Source of the DNA: Drosophila miranda
Lineage: Eukaryota > Arthropoda > Insecta > Diptera > Drosophilidae
Direction of reading: 5' to 3'
NCBI RefSeq assembly: GCF_003369915.1
Contig: NW_022881603.1
Span: forward strand, 27,078,264-27,142,263
Length of the DNA: 64,000 nucleotides
Shown here: in pieces, positions 33,375 through 44,425 of the stretch
Layout: each line of letters begins with the position of its first letter
Numbering within the stretch: the stretch's first letter is position 1
Program-made: the position numbers and the translations under genes
Notes under the pieces: generated by a model
The model's database searches: none
Told to the model about the DNA's origin: nothing
The model's input: only the letters and a program-made list of their open reading frames with translations

Positions 33375-34104
33375 GTTTGTAAGTTTCTTAGTTCCTCCCG
33401 TAATGTGTTTTCTGTACCTAATTACTGTTCTATACTGTTTCCATGAGTAGTTTTATGTTGTATAACTGAATTTAGTGTTGATTGTCTCACAGGGCTATTG
33501 AAATTGACAGACATCACAAGGACTGTTAGGAAAATCGGGCTCCTTTCATGAAGATTGGCCATAATTTATGGACACGAACGATTATTTTCATATAAATCTT
33601 GGCCTCCATTGTGCGGTGGCTCCATTGAGGCGGCTGGGCTGGCATTTTTCGCTGTATCAACACGCTTATCGCGATTTACGATGCAAATATGTCCATCTCC
33701 TTCTGGATGTGTATCCTATTTTCCTGACTTTCTAGGGATCTAATAAATGGCCCCCCAGTCCCACTTTTAGTTCATCTAAAGCTGCATTTAATTGAATTGT
33801 ATGGGGCTCCACGAGGCTGAGGCAAATCAATATAACCCATATTTCCAGCCACATTTCTATAGCCCCGTAGAGATGCCCTTGACTGCATCATTTTCGGCTC
33901 TAATTGTGTTCTAATGCTGACAAATAGGGAAAAGGCAACCGTAAGAGAGAGAAAGCAATGACGGAGGCAGTGGCAGTGGCAGTGGCAGGGGCAAAGGCAA
34001 AGGGACATTTTCTGTTGGGCACGAGGCAGGCATACAAACCCTGCTCATTATGCGCCACAAATGAACCACACACACACACACACACACACATAGAGGGGCA
34101 CACC
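33375..34104. other. intergenic DNA with CA microsatellite
   Basis: No gene seen. A (CA)n run lies at about 34068-34089, immediately before the insertion point of the next element. Confidence 0.5.
34092..34104. repeat. target-site duplication of R1-clade element 1 (5' copy)
   Basis: AGAGGGGCACACC, matched after the poly(A) tail by AGAGGCGCACACC at 37876-37888, 12 of 13 bases the same. Confidence 0.75.
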
Positions 34105-34105
34105 G

Positions 34106-34715
34106 GAGACGGAGGACGGCAAAGGGCGAGCTGCTGCTCGAGCTCAACGGCGCGAGCAAAAGCAACACAGCTAAGCTCAAGGAGGATATCAGCGCGGCAC
34201 TGGGACTGCAGAGGGGCATCAGGGCGGTGTCAGAAGAACTCTGCGTGGAGGTCAGGGATCTCGACAGCCTGGTCGAGAAGGAGGACATCGCAGCAGCGAT
34301 AGCTGCATCGATAGACGCCCCCAGCGTGGACACCAGCGCCATTAAAAGTCTGAGGCCATCGTTCGCTGGTACGCAACTGGCAGTTGTGTGCCTGCCGCCC
34401 GTGCAGGCAAGAGCCCTGCTCATGGTGGGGAAACTTAAAGTCGGATGGACAAGCTGTAGGATCCGGGAGCGGACAGGTCAACGACGATGCTACAGGTGTC
34501 TGGAGTTTGGGCATCTAGCAATCAGGTGCAAGAGCGCGGTGGATCGCACCGGATGCTGCCTCAGATGCGGCGTGAACGGGCACAAGGCGGCAACCTGTCA
34601 AAGCGATCCGCGGTGTTTCATCTGCACCGCTAACAACAGCAATGAGACGAACCATTATGCGGGTAGCAGGAGATGTCCAGCAGCCAGGAGCGTGCCCAGC
34701 TTGCCGGCCCAATAA
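34106..34715 (+). pseudogene. ORF1 of R1-clade element 1, N terminus missing
   Basis: Open from the element's truncated 5' end. The C-terminal half carries three CCHC-type zinc knuckles: CYRCLEFGHLAIRC, CLRCGVNGHKAATC and the start of a third, CFICTANN. ORF1 proteins of this clade bind the element RNA. Its TAA (34713-34715) overlaps the ORF2 ATG as TAATG, which suggests termination-reinitiation coupling. Confidence 0.8.
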
Positions 34716-37573
34716 TGAAGGTTATGCAGCTCAGCCTCAACCACTGCGCTGCGGCTCAAGACCTGCTGAGCCAATCCATAAGAGAAATGGCAATTGACCT
34801 CGCCATCCTAAGCGAACCTTATCAAGCTAGGGAGTCCCCTGGGTTCATCTTGGATGCCACCAAAAAGGCCGCGATATGGCTATGCGGGGCGACGCCATTG
34901 CAGCTTTCCCTCTCAAGCGCTGCTGCTGGGTTTGTGCGCGCCAAGGTCGGAGGTGTGTGGATATACAGCGTCTACCTTGCCCCAAGCCTGACGCTCTCCG
35001 AGTTCGCAGGTACTCTAGACAACCTAGCGGCTGATGCTAGAGGACGTCACCCAATAGCCATTGGAGGGGACTTCAACGCGTGGGCTGAGGAGTGGGGAAG
35101 CGTGGCGACGAATGCGAGAGGTAGAGCTCTGCTGGAGATCATTGCGCCCCTGGACATCGCGCTCCTCAACGAGGGAAACCAGCATACCTTCTCCAGAGCA
35201 GGAACAGGATCGGTCATCGACCTTACATTTGTCAGCAGCTCACTTTTTAATTCATCGGGCTGGAGCATCAGCAACATCTACACAGGGAGCGACCACAGGG
35301 CAATTATATGGGACACAGGCCAACAGACGTGTAGCGTAGAGACAGCTGCGCCCAGATGGAGATGCTATCGCGCCGAAACGCTCAATACGGCACTGTTCAT
35401 GGAGCTTATGTCCAACCTCACGGCGAATGGAAATGCTGAATGCATGGCCAACCATGTCATGGAGCATCTGGAGGCAGCATGCAATGCCACCATGGCGCAG
35501 AGGAAGCACTACGGTCGCCACCACCAACCTGTGTTCTGGTGGAACGAGGACATTGCCGCGCTACGCCGGGAATGCAACCAAGCTCGACGCCGCTACCAGC
35601 GCTCGCGCGGAAGCACTGCCTTTCCGCAATGGCAATCCACGTTTAGGGACTGCAGAAGGGCCCTCAAGGCGGCCATTAGGGATAACAAGCGCCAGTGCTT
35701 TCTCAAGCTATGCGACTCTGCGGAGCAGGACCCATGGGGAAGGGCGTACAAGTTGGTGACGAACAAACTTTGCGCCAAGAGGCAGGCACCCCCACCGGAC
35801 CCCGACACGACAAGATCTATCGTGGAGGAACTCCTTCCGCAGAGGGCTGACCACATCGGGGATGTCCGTTGCCTCACACTGCAACCGCACAGTCAGGCAC
35901 ACATCGAGGAGGTGTCACTCGAGGAAGTCGAAAGCGCAGCCAGGAGCATCAGCCCGAACAAGGCTCCTGGGCCGGACTCTATCCCGAACAGAGCCCTCTT
36001 GCTCGCCCTCTCCACGCGTCCGGACATCTTTGCGATGCTGCTAAATCAGTGCCTTCGGGAAGGAGTGTTCCCTGTGAGGTGGAAAATACAGAAGCTAGTG
36101 CTTATTCCCAAGCCAGGCAAGCCGCCGGGGACAGCGTCGTCGTATAGGCCTATCTGCCTGATCGACACCGCGGGTAAACTGCTTGAGAAGGTGGTCTGCG
36201 CGCGACTGGAACGCTCCATCGCGGAGGCTGGCGACCTCTCACCGCACCAATACGGCTTTCGCAAGGCCCGATCCACGATAGACGCCGTTCGTAAGGTGGT
36301 GGACATTGCCTCCGGTGCAATTGCCGGCACTCGGTGGAAAGGCGGCGGGAAAGAGTACTGCCTAGTAGTCACCCTAGACATTAAGAACGCGTTCAACACG
36401 GCGAGGTGGAGCTGCATCCTAAGGGCGCTGGAGAGTTTCGACACACCCAGGTACCTGCAGCGGATGGTACAAAGCTACTTTGAGAGAAGGCTGCTTTTGT
36501 ACGACACGCAGGCTGGCACGGAGGAATACGAGGTATCGGCAGGCGTCCCGCAGGGTTCAGTGCTTGGCCCCACTCTGTGGAACGCAATGTATGACGGCAT
36601 CTTGCGACTCAGCCTCCCCCACGGAGTACACATGGTGGGTTTTGCAGACGATGTGGCTGTCCTAGTGGTGGCAAAAGACCTGTCCGGCGTGGAAACGACC
36701 TGCAACCAAACGATAGCGCGCATTCATCAGTGGCTGGACCTGGTCGGGCTCGAACTCGCACCCCACAAAACAGAGGCAGTGCTGGTATCCAGCCGGAAGA
36801 AAGTCGAGACGGCCAACATCTCAGTGGCAGGTACCCTGGTTTCGTCTAAGCGCGCTATCAAATACCTTGGTGTCCTGGTGGACACACGTCTCTGCTTTCG
36901 GGAGCACTTGGCCTACATGGGCACGAAGGCGGCGACCACCAACGGTGCGCTCTCGAGGCTAATGCTGAACACCCGAGGACCAAAGCAATGGCGGCGACAA
37001 CTGCTAACGATTGTCACGAGATCGGTGATGCTATATGCGGCGCCAATCTGGGCAAAGGCCCTTCGAACAGCGAGCTACGCACGGGGTCTGGCAGCCACGC
37101 ACCGCCTCTCTTCGATTCGGATCACCAGTGCCTTCCGAACGGTCTCGGACGAGGCAGCACACGTGATCGCGGGCATAGCACCCCTGGAATTCCTGGCGGA
37201 TGCACGGTCCACATACTACCAGGAAACACATGGCAGAGGAATGGACGCGGCGGCGAAAAGGCAGGTACGCATGGCGTGCAAACAGGAGAGTCTCAGAAGG
37301 TGGCAACAGCGCTGGGACACGACCACTAAGGGGCGTTGGACCCACCAGCTTATCCCGTCCATCGACGCGTGGGTAAGCAGGAAGCACGGGCAGGTCAACT
37401 TTTACCTGACTCAGCTCCTCAGTGGTCACGGCTGCTTCCGAAGCTACCTTCATCGCTTCGGGCACGCGGACTCCGCAGAATGCTCTTGGTGCGGGCACTA
37501 CGTGGAGGAGGATGCCGAGCATGCGATATTTTTGTGTGGCAGGTTCGCAGCGCAGCGCCAGCGGCTAGAATAA
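34715..37573 (+). pseudogene. ORF2 of R1-clade element 1 (endonuclease-RT), one late stop
   Basis: Starts at ATG 34715 (MKVMQLSLNH). An APE-type endonuclease (GGDFNAW; SDHRAI) is followed by reverse transcriptase with FADD (near 36640) and a C-terminal Cys/His knuckle (CSWCGHYVEEDAEHAIFLC). The frame is unbroken to a TAA at 37571-37573. About 47 further in-frame codons, ending at 37718-37720, align with the end of the ORF2 at 52862-55849. The early stop therefore removes only the extreme C terminus, behind all known catalytic parts. Confidence 0.88.
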
Positions 37574-37732
37574 GCGCTGGGTGGAGCCGTAGTCAAGCAG
37601 AGCTTGGTGCCGTGCATGCTCCTGTCCCCGGAAAACTGGGAGGCGACGAGCTGCTTCGCGGCGACCATTATGAGGGAACTGCGCGCTGTTGAGCACCAGA
37701 CAAGAGTCCAGTTAGTCTAAACAAAGCCTGCA

Positions 37733-37770
37733 CATGTGTGAAGCATTGCTTCACGGCCGTACCACACATG
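37733..37770 (+). other. 3'-UTR RNA fold of R1-clade element 1
   Basis: Outer arms CATGTGTG and CACACATG pair perfectly across a 22-nt middle that itself contains AAGC-ATT-GCTT. The same layout, with paired substitutions, occurs at 55861-55894 in element 2. Position just after ORF2 fits a signal for the element's own reverse transcriptase. Confidence 0.65.
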
Positions 37771-37888
37771 TTGGGCTTGCATAGTCTAACCTTTAATATA
37801 GTTTGCTTTAAGTATAAAATAAGTTGTAAATACAAGCAATTAAATGGAATTTAAAAAAAAAAAAAAAAAAAAAAAAGAGGCGCACACC

Positions 37889-39271
37889 TATGGGCTGCCG
37901 CCACACACAAACAAACGGGCGGAAATGAAACGGAAATTCTCATTTATGGCGCCCTTGACGCCATTTCCAGTTTCCCACTATCTATCTATTGGCCCTGACA
38001 AGTTGGCACTGCTTGCTGATTTCTGATTCAGATTGGGATTCCGCTCTTGATTGCAGTAGTAGTACGACGAGCGACTGCGGCTGCCATGAGATTTATGGTC
38101 TGCTCCCTCATGATGCTGTTTGCTGACCCAGTAACTGATACCCAAGGATGTGCCCACATTTGTGTTGGCTCGCCGCAAAGTTACTTGTGCACCGAGCATC
38201 TACTATAATTGCACTCACATTACCAAAGTCGATGAGGTTTTCCAAGCCATCGATTGGGCCAAAACTTTGCAGACTCGACTCCACCCGAGGGTTGTCCTGT
38301 GGTTAGGGTCCTTAAAGGTTTAGCTGTAAATTAGTTTTTCCACCTGACCGAAATCAAGGCCATGCCACGGGGACAACTTGTTGTTTGATCCCTAATTCAA
38401 TCCACAGGCAGCAGGCAGCCTGGCTACGGATTCCTCGCTTGGGTTTAATTGTGGACCAATCAGATAAGATGTCTAGACGAAACGAAACGAAAGGGGAGCC
38501 TCTTTCAGCTCTTTTTTTGTGGAAGGGGTGCGGGGAAGCCTTGTATACGCTTGTGTAAATATTGAAAGGTTCCCCCTGAGTTTATGACACATGCGGAGAA
38601 GGGTTAGCGCTACGACCGTTCCCAAATCAAATTGGAAAAGTACTAGCCCGTAGCGAAGCAATGTCCATATATCCAATGGGGCCACAACTCGAACCCCATC
38701 CCGCAAAGAGTTTACGACCCAGCACCCAAAAATGCAAACCAAAAATTGGTCTGCCTGTCAGGGGCTGGTTCTAGAGGACAATGCCAGGTGGAGACCGACT
38801 TTGGTCGATGGAGAAACTGAATCCAAAGCCTCTACATCATTTAGTTGCATGGAACACAATATTTGCAATCATAAACACAAACTCTGTTAATAAATAAACG
38901 TGTAAGAAGTGTTTTAATGGATTAGCTGTGGCTGTGTTTCCGGTGTCCTCTTTTGAAAAGTCCAGAACAATGGGAGCCTCGTTTGAGTGCCGGTAAGTCC
39001 CAATTCAGTTCCGAAGGTTTCAGAAACCCCATTGTTGCTATTTTATATTTCGTATCGCTTTGTATTTCAAGCAGTTAATGTAAATTCAATAAAGTGTAGC
39101 GAATCTAGTGTCTTCTGTTTTCGAAGTCTCAATAGCTCAATCGCCCTTCCGCTTCTACGCCTTCACTCTTTGTGTACGGCTGAAGACCCAGGGGTTCAGT
39201 AAGCAGGAATTTTCCTGGCCAAACTTTCTGTCTGAGCTTCGTTCTCTCCTCACTCCACCTGATACAAATTT
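37889..39271. other. intergenic DNA
   Basis: Single-copy sequence. Minus-strand open frames at 37978-38199 and 38473-38742 have no recognisable domain, and I do not call them genes. Nothing else is seen. Confidence 0.45.
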
Positions 39272-39517
39272 ATGACCGACCAAAGTGTAATCAACAAAGT
39301 GAAACCGGGCCAAGAAGAACCGCCGAACGAAGGAAACAAAACCGTTTGGGGTGGATTTGTTAACTTGGTTAGCGGGCAATATTTCCTGACACCATGTATA
39401 ACAGGTCCAGTGAGAACAGCGAGAAAAACAGCGAACTACGCACAAGAACTGCGAACAACTTTTGACTGCAATAAAGCACAGAAGAGTAGAGAAATCAGGT
39501 GGGCGGATAGGGACTAA
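39272..39517 (+). CDS. possible small protein, 81 residues, unknown
   Basis: Single open frame starting MTDQSVINKVKPGQEEPP, with an in-frame TGA 12 nt before the ATG and Lys/Asn/Thr-rich composition. No signal peptide, membrane helix or known motif. It lies tail-to-tail with the PLD-like gene, about 100 bp away. It could be chance; the balanced amino-acid use is the only positive sign. Confidence 0.25.
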   Translation: MTDQSVINKVKPGQEEPPNEGNKTVWGGFVNLVSGQYFLTPCITGPVRTARKTANYAQELRTTFDCNKAQKSREIRWADRD

Positions 39518-39614
39518 CGAAGTTGAAATGCTCTACAGAGATTTGACTCTAGTTCCATTCAATTTAATTGTTCCCTGGAGGAAGCATCTTTGGTTGTATT
39601 TCTTTGATCACAAA

Positions 39615-40217
39615 TTAAGCTGCAGTCGGTATATCCAGAGGTTCGAAGTATTCACCATGCCACAGATACCCAAAGTACCAAAAATAATAACTGAATAAAT
39701 TCTCATCGATCAGCAGGCGCTGCATGAGCAATAGAAGTTCGTCATCCATACGCAAAATGATCCGATTGCCGTCGAGAAAGACGCACTTGATGATGGGAAC
39801 CACACTGTGATCTACGGAGTGGATATACATCAAGAGTTGCCTTATCACCAGGTCCCGGGCCGAGAGCATCTTCTTGGGCGTTGCGATGCGCACCTCAACG
39901 CCCCGAAGACGAGCCTCCATAAGAGCCTTGCACAGAGTCTTATGCGAGATGGTCAGAATTGCCAAAACGACATGGAACCTGGCCCTCTTAATCCGCTTCA
40001 CTATACGCTGTACCCGGCAGTTTTTGCAGTGCCTTTTATTGCAATTCGAACCTTTGTGGTGGTCTTCCAGCTTGTCCCCGAAAACTGCCAGCCAGCCGTT
40101 GAACAGTATGTAATCCAGGCTGCAAAAGCCATAGAGATAACCATAACTTGAAACGTGTAATTGGTGCAAAACTTACCAATAAGACAGCATTGAAGAAATG
40201 CGTTTAAAGTATTCCAT
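39615..40217 (-). CDS. Zucchini/PLD6-like protein with altered HKD motif
   Basis: Two exons, 40217-40177 and 40119-39615, joined in phase by a 57 bp GT..AG intron, give 181 residues starting MEYFKRISS. The start has a short hydrophobic stretch (about 15-27), then a Cys cluster (CNKRHCKNC) like the zinc-binding site of Zucchini-type phospholipase D proteins. The segment KTLCKALMEARLRGVEVRI matches the conserved helix-strand before the active site. Where the family has H-x-K-x4-D, this protein has IIKCVFLD: Lys and Asp remain but His is Ile. The end (ENLFSYYFWYFGYLW) matches the family's C-terminal helix. Zucchini makes piRNA ends at mitochondria; this one should be inactive as a hydrolase. Family call moderate, paralogue identity unknown. 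Confidence 0.6.
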
Positions 40218-43200
40218 TTTGCAGTCGTACTAAATTAGTAAATAAAAGAGTGATAAAAAGTAAAAAGGAATGATACTAGGATCTTTACTTTAATATGCCA
40301 TTGGAAATCTGATGTTTCTAAACTTATTTTATGTGTGACGTCTGACACAAAATACAGAGGTATATGATTTGAAAGCACCTCCATTGGTGCATGAGAATGA
40401 TTTGCTAGTGGAAGGGTGCTACAATGAGCAGATTCTCTAAAAATATTTAACTCTAATAACAATTACTGGAAATTTCATTAGGAATTGCTTACAAATGGTT
40501 AACCAAGCCGTGAACTTGCTTCGGAAAATTCTTGTAAACTTTAAAGTGTCATCCCTGATTATGATGCCCCACCGCAAGCAGCTATAGACAATTTCCTGCT
40601 CCCTTTCTCTCTCTCTCTCTCTCTCTCTTTTCCCCAGATGCTAACTAACTAATGCCCCAACTAATTCCATGAAGAAGCAGCAGTAGTAGCAGCAGCAGCC
40701 GGAGGAGGACGACGAAGACAGGGCCCAAGCCAAATCAGTTGCGCTCTAAAATTTTGCAGAGCTTGCCACACGCATACACAGAGATCTCTCATTTGGAAAA
40801 CTTTAAAATTAGTTAAGTTGGAGCCCAGATATCCAATAATGCAGCCCCGAAAATGTGAACAAACAAATTTATCTGCGAGAGGAGACAGGGACCCTCTCCG
40901 TGCTTACATTTGAATGGATTGGTCCTGGTCTGGGTTGGGATTCAGTTTGGGTTTGGGCATGGTTTTGCTGCGGGGGATACTCGTATATTTGCATCAACTT
41001 TTGCCTGCTTGGGTGCGCTTTGATGTGGCCTCGGACTGCGGTAGACTCGTACTCGACTCCTCGGCAGCAACAAACTTGATCAGAAACTTTCAATCAAATT
41101 AGCCCCGATGCATGCCCAAGCTCATGCATGTTCTGGTGCCAAGAAATGGGATGGGGGAATCCTGTTAAAGTTTTCATCTGGGTAATGGATGTTAATTTTT
41201 TTTAGTTGGTCTAATGAGGAAGCCCGTAGATACTCTCGACCCCATTGTCTCCTTAAGCTGCGGTGCGGGAAAGTGAAAGTGCGGAGGAGTCTGCAGTTAC
41301 TGAAATTTGTGCGGAGCAGCTGGGAAAGAAGTTAAAAGGACAATTTACCGTCTGCTTGGGCTTCTCATTCGCCTTCTGGTTGTGCTTCCACTTCTGATGC
41401 TGCTTCTGGTGGTGCTTCTGCCTCTGCACTTTGCCTTGGGAATGCATGAAAGGGAAAAGCACAAAAATATTTCACGTTTCCAACTTTGTTCGTTTTTTCT
41501 AGTTTTCCTTTCGAGCATTCCCTCTTCTCTTGTGGGTTTTGGGGTTTAAGCCATGGTAAAGCAGTGCACTGCCAACGAAATTTAATGAGATGCTATGGTT
41601 CGGGAATGGGTTGGGGGTTGAAATTGGGGCTGGCTGGTGGCATGGCCTCAACTTGAAGCAAAACACTTAAGTTTTAACCCAAATTGTTGCCAACAAAGTT
41701 TGTAGACTAACATTCTTTTTGAGACAATTTTGCGAAAAACTGCTTTCCAACATGAGAGTAGACCACCCACACATAAACAAAGGAACGTATGGGTGTATGG
41801 ATGGATGTGTGCATAAAGCAAGCTGTGAACATCTAAAGAGTAAACAAGGCATCCAAAGAGCCAAGGGGCAGCCCTGGATCTGCCCCAAAGCTAAGTAACA
41901 ATAAACGTTTCAGAGAGCAGCGAGAGCCTGTGGCGCTTGGTCCTCACAAGACTTTGATATCAAGACAGAAAAGAGTTCTTAGGTGGGATTTAGACTATAT
42001 TTCAACTTCAGTTAAGCAAGGTAAGGATTTAGGTGAAGAGCGAGTCTGGTAAGGGGGGCGGGATATCAATGAGAAGAGCTATCCATAGGCCATAATTCAT
42101 ACTCAAAGAAAGAAAAATAGAGAAATAATAAAAGATTGAGTAATAGAAAGAGCAAAACAGTGCTTAAAAACTAGACAATCGCCTGGATGGGCGACATATG
42201 CAAAAGGCCACTCACATGTTGGACCAACTATTATTGCCCACTCATCACGCCCGTCCCCCCAGCCACCACTCAAATGCCCGCGGCAGCTCCTGGCTGTGTG
42301 TTAGCCATGTCTGGCCTGCCTGCCAGCGACATGTTGACCTTAAAAAACTTGACGTGTTCAAATGTTGCGAAACAACTCTAGGGCTTTCGACTTGAGCACT
42401 TTTTCTGTTCACTGTTCGCCGTTCGCCGTTTGCTGTTCGGTTCGTTTTGCATTTGATGATGAGGACGAGGACGAGGATGGTATACGGCTACATCTATGGG
42501 TTTATGCTCCTCTCTTTTCCTCTTTTAATCTGTGCTGCAATGTGTGTGTGTGTGTGTCTGCGTGTGTCTAGTCACTTAGTTCTTTCTTTGTTCCAAGTTC
42601 CAAACTCGGTGTTGATGTACTTGCAACTTTTTTAGATCAAATAAAACACTTTATTCTCAACTCCGAAAAAGCTTCAACACAATTTCGATACATCGACGGG
42701 TATATATCTATTTGTGGCCACCGCTCACGTGCCATATGCTGGCCCCGCCCCACTCCGCTGGGGAGCACCTGCCACTGGCCGTGGACTGCCACTGGTACTG
42801 GTCCAAATTGTTAAATCGATTGCATTGCCAAAATAAATTCTGATTTGACAGCCAGGCAAGTACGAGTACGGTATTCGGCAAAGACAGGGCAGCGCTGTGC
42901 AGCGCCAACTTTTGGTAACTATTATTTTGTGTAAGGTGTCAGCACGTTCCAAGTGAACCGAGCTGATGGGGAAGGGGAAAGCCTTTCTCCTATGCATGAT
43001 GATGCTGCCAGTGCTAGGATAATCCGCCAGCAGTTTTAGCAGTGTCGCATCCCTAATCCTAGTGCACGCAATGTGATGATGGGGCCACCGCAGCAGAGGG
43101 CTATGAAACCATATGGCACAAAATTATGCATATGTGTGCCCTTTTTCCACTCGTTTTGGCCAATCCCCCAACGTCCTGGCCCATTCAGCCATTGCCCCTC

Positions 43201-44133
43201 CGACGAGTCACGAAGCATGCCACCAAAACTCGAAGTATGCAACAAAATGCGAACTTTTTACAACAATATTTTATGTACTTTGTATTTGCTCGTAGTTTTG
43301 GCTGCCGCACCGCCATAATTTTGTCAATAATATTTGTTTGTTTTGGCCATAAATACAAGTCTCCTTTTATTAGTGGTTCTCCTGTTCCTCTTTATTTCGG
43401 CGTGTCAATGGCAGCCCGACCGATATTGATATACGAGCGGGAGTCATGCAATGCGGCAAATGATAAACAGCAACGCCTCCAATAACAGATACAATTGGGC
43501 AAGGTGAGGCAGGCATATTTTTATATTCTTATATTTTATATAAATATATCCTATTTTTACTATGAATAAAAAAAAAAAAAAAAAGGTAAGGCAGGCAGGC
43601 AGGCGAGCTGGGGGCGGCAATAAGAGGCCAGCAGACTCCCCGAATGAGGTAAGAGTTGGTATAAATAGAAAACCGAATGAAATTAATGCGGTACATGCAA
43701 TTGAAAGTGAATAAAATGTGGAAGAAAGTTTGACAGCTCGAAGCAATGATAAACGAGAGGCATTCAGAAGGGAGATCTCAAATAAGCTCTGAAATGGAGC
43801 TAGAGGGTGTCTAATACTAATTGCTTTTACTACTAAACGGCACTGAAGATGTGTATCTTTGAATTCCACCTTTACCAAAGCTGGCCATTAATTGATTATA
43901 TGAATTCCAATGACTCAAAGATGAAAAAAATGAAAAATGATAAAATCACACAAATTTTAAACGATAGATAGAAAGACAGCTGTTCGAGGCTGCACGTTGG
44001 AATAAAGTGGGTTTGAATGGGTGGAAGAGAGCCCAGTCCTCAACGAACGGTTCGAGGGAACAGCAGAGCGTTTCAGTTCGATGGCTAGCAATGAAAGTCT
44101 CACAGATCTTACAGGTAGTAGTCATCGACACGA
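40218..44133. other. intergenic DNA
   Basis: Long single-copy stretch with (CT)n near 40602-40628, an AGC-rich patch near 40677-40705, (GT)n near 42540-42558 and an A-run near 43569-43584. No domain-bearing frame is found on either strand. Unrecognised small or split genes are possible. Confidence 0.4.
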
Positions 44134-44425
44134 ATGAGTTCCGCCACAAAAGCAATTTACATTCCAATATATGTAGCATCAGAGGAGGAAAGCGCCCACA
44201 ACAACTTGATGATGATCATTGCCACCTTGACCTGGGTGCTGCTCAGCATTATAAGTGAGCCAAAACGAAACGAGGAGCTGCCTTAATAACTACCTTTCTT
44301 CCCCTCCAGCTCTGTTCATTTACTGCTGCAACTATTGGCAGGTGCTCAGGTCGAGGCCGCGTCGCCACCAGAGAGAGTCGGAATCTGAAGTCCAACAAAA
44401 CACCCTGCTCTCATTGGATAATTAG
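44134..44425 (+). CDS. small single-pass membrane protein, two exons
   Basis: Exon 1 44134-44254 and exon 2 44310-44425 are joined across a 55 bp intron with a GTGAGC donor and a TTTCTTCCCCTCCAG acceptor. The joined frame is 79 codons, giving 78 residues beginning MSSATKAIYIPIYV, with two in-frame TAGs a few codons upstream that fix the start. Residues about 26-46 (MMIIATLTWVLLSIITLFIYC) form one strongly hydrophobic helix, split by the intron. An acidic stretch (EEES) precedes it and a basic Arg-rich stretch (RSRPRRHQR) follows it, which by the positive-inside rule puts the C terminus in the cytosol. No family recognised. Each exon is too short to stand out alone, but splice signals and frame agree well. 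Confidence 0.5.

Larger units (their letters stand above)
34105..37875 (+). mobile_element. R1-clade non-LTR retrotransposon, 5'-truncated
   Basis: Partial ORF1 with zinc knuckles, full ORF2 apart from one stop, a 3' UTR with a conserved hairpin (37733-37770) and an A-tail (about 37853-37875), flanked by a 13 bp near-perfect target duplication. ORF2 opens with the LNHCAAAQDLL phrase typical of R1-clade endonucleases. It is not in 28S rDNA, so it is not R1 itself. A Waldo-like lineage that favours CA-rich targets would fit its position next to a (CA)n run. Confidence 0.9.

Noticed and set aside
34105-37875. R1 element proper (28S rDNA-specific)
   Set aside because: Flanks are not rDNA and the target duplication is unrelated to the 28S site; only clade membership is supported.
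37978-38199. Minus-strand frame of 73 codons, Ser-rich
   Set aside because: No splice context, signal or domain; length is within chance.
38473-38742. Minus-strand hydrophobic frame of 89 codons
   Set aside because: Looks slightly receptor-like, but no recognised motif and no in-phase splice partners found.
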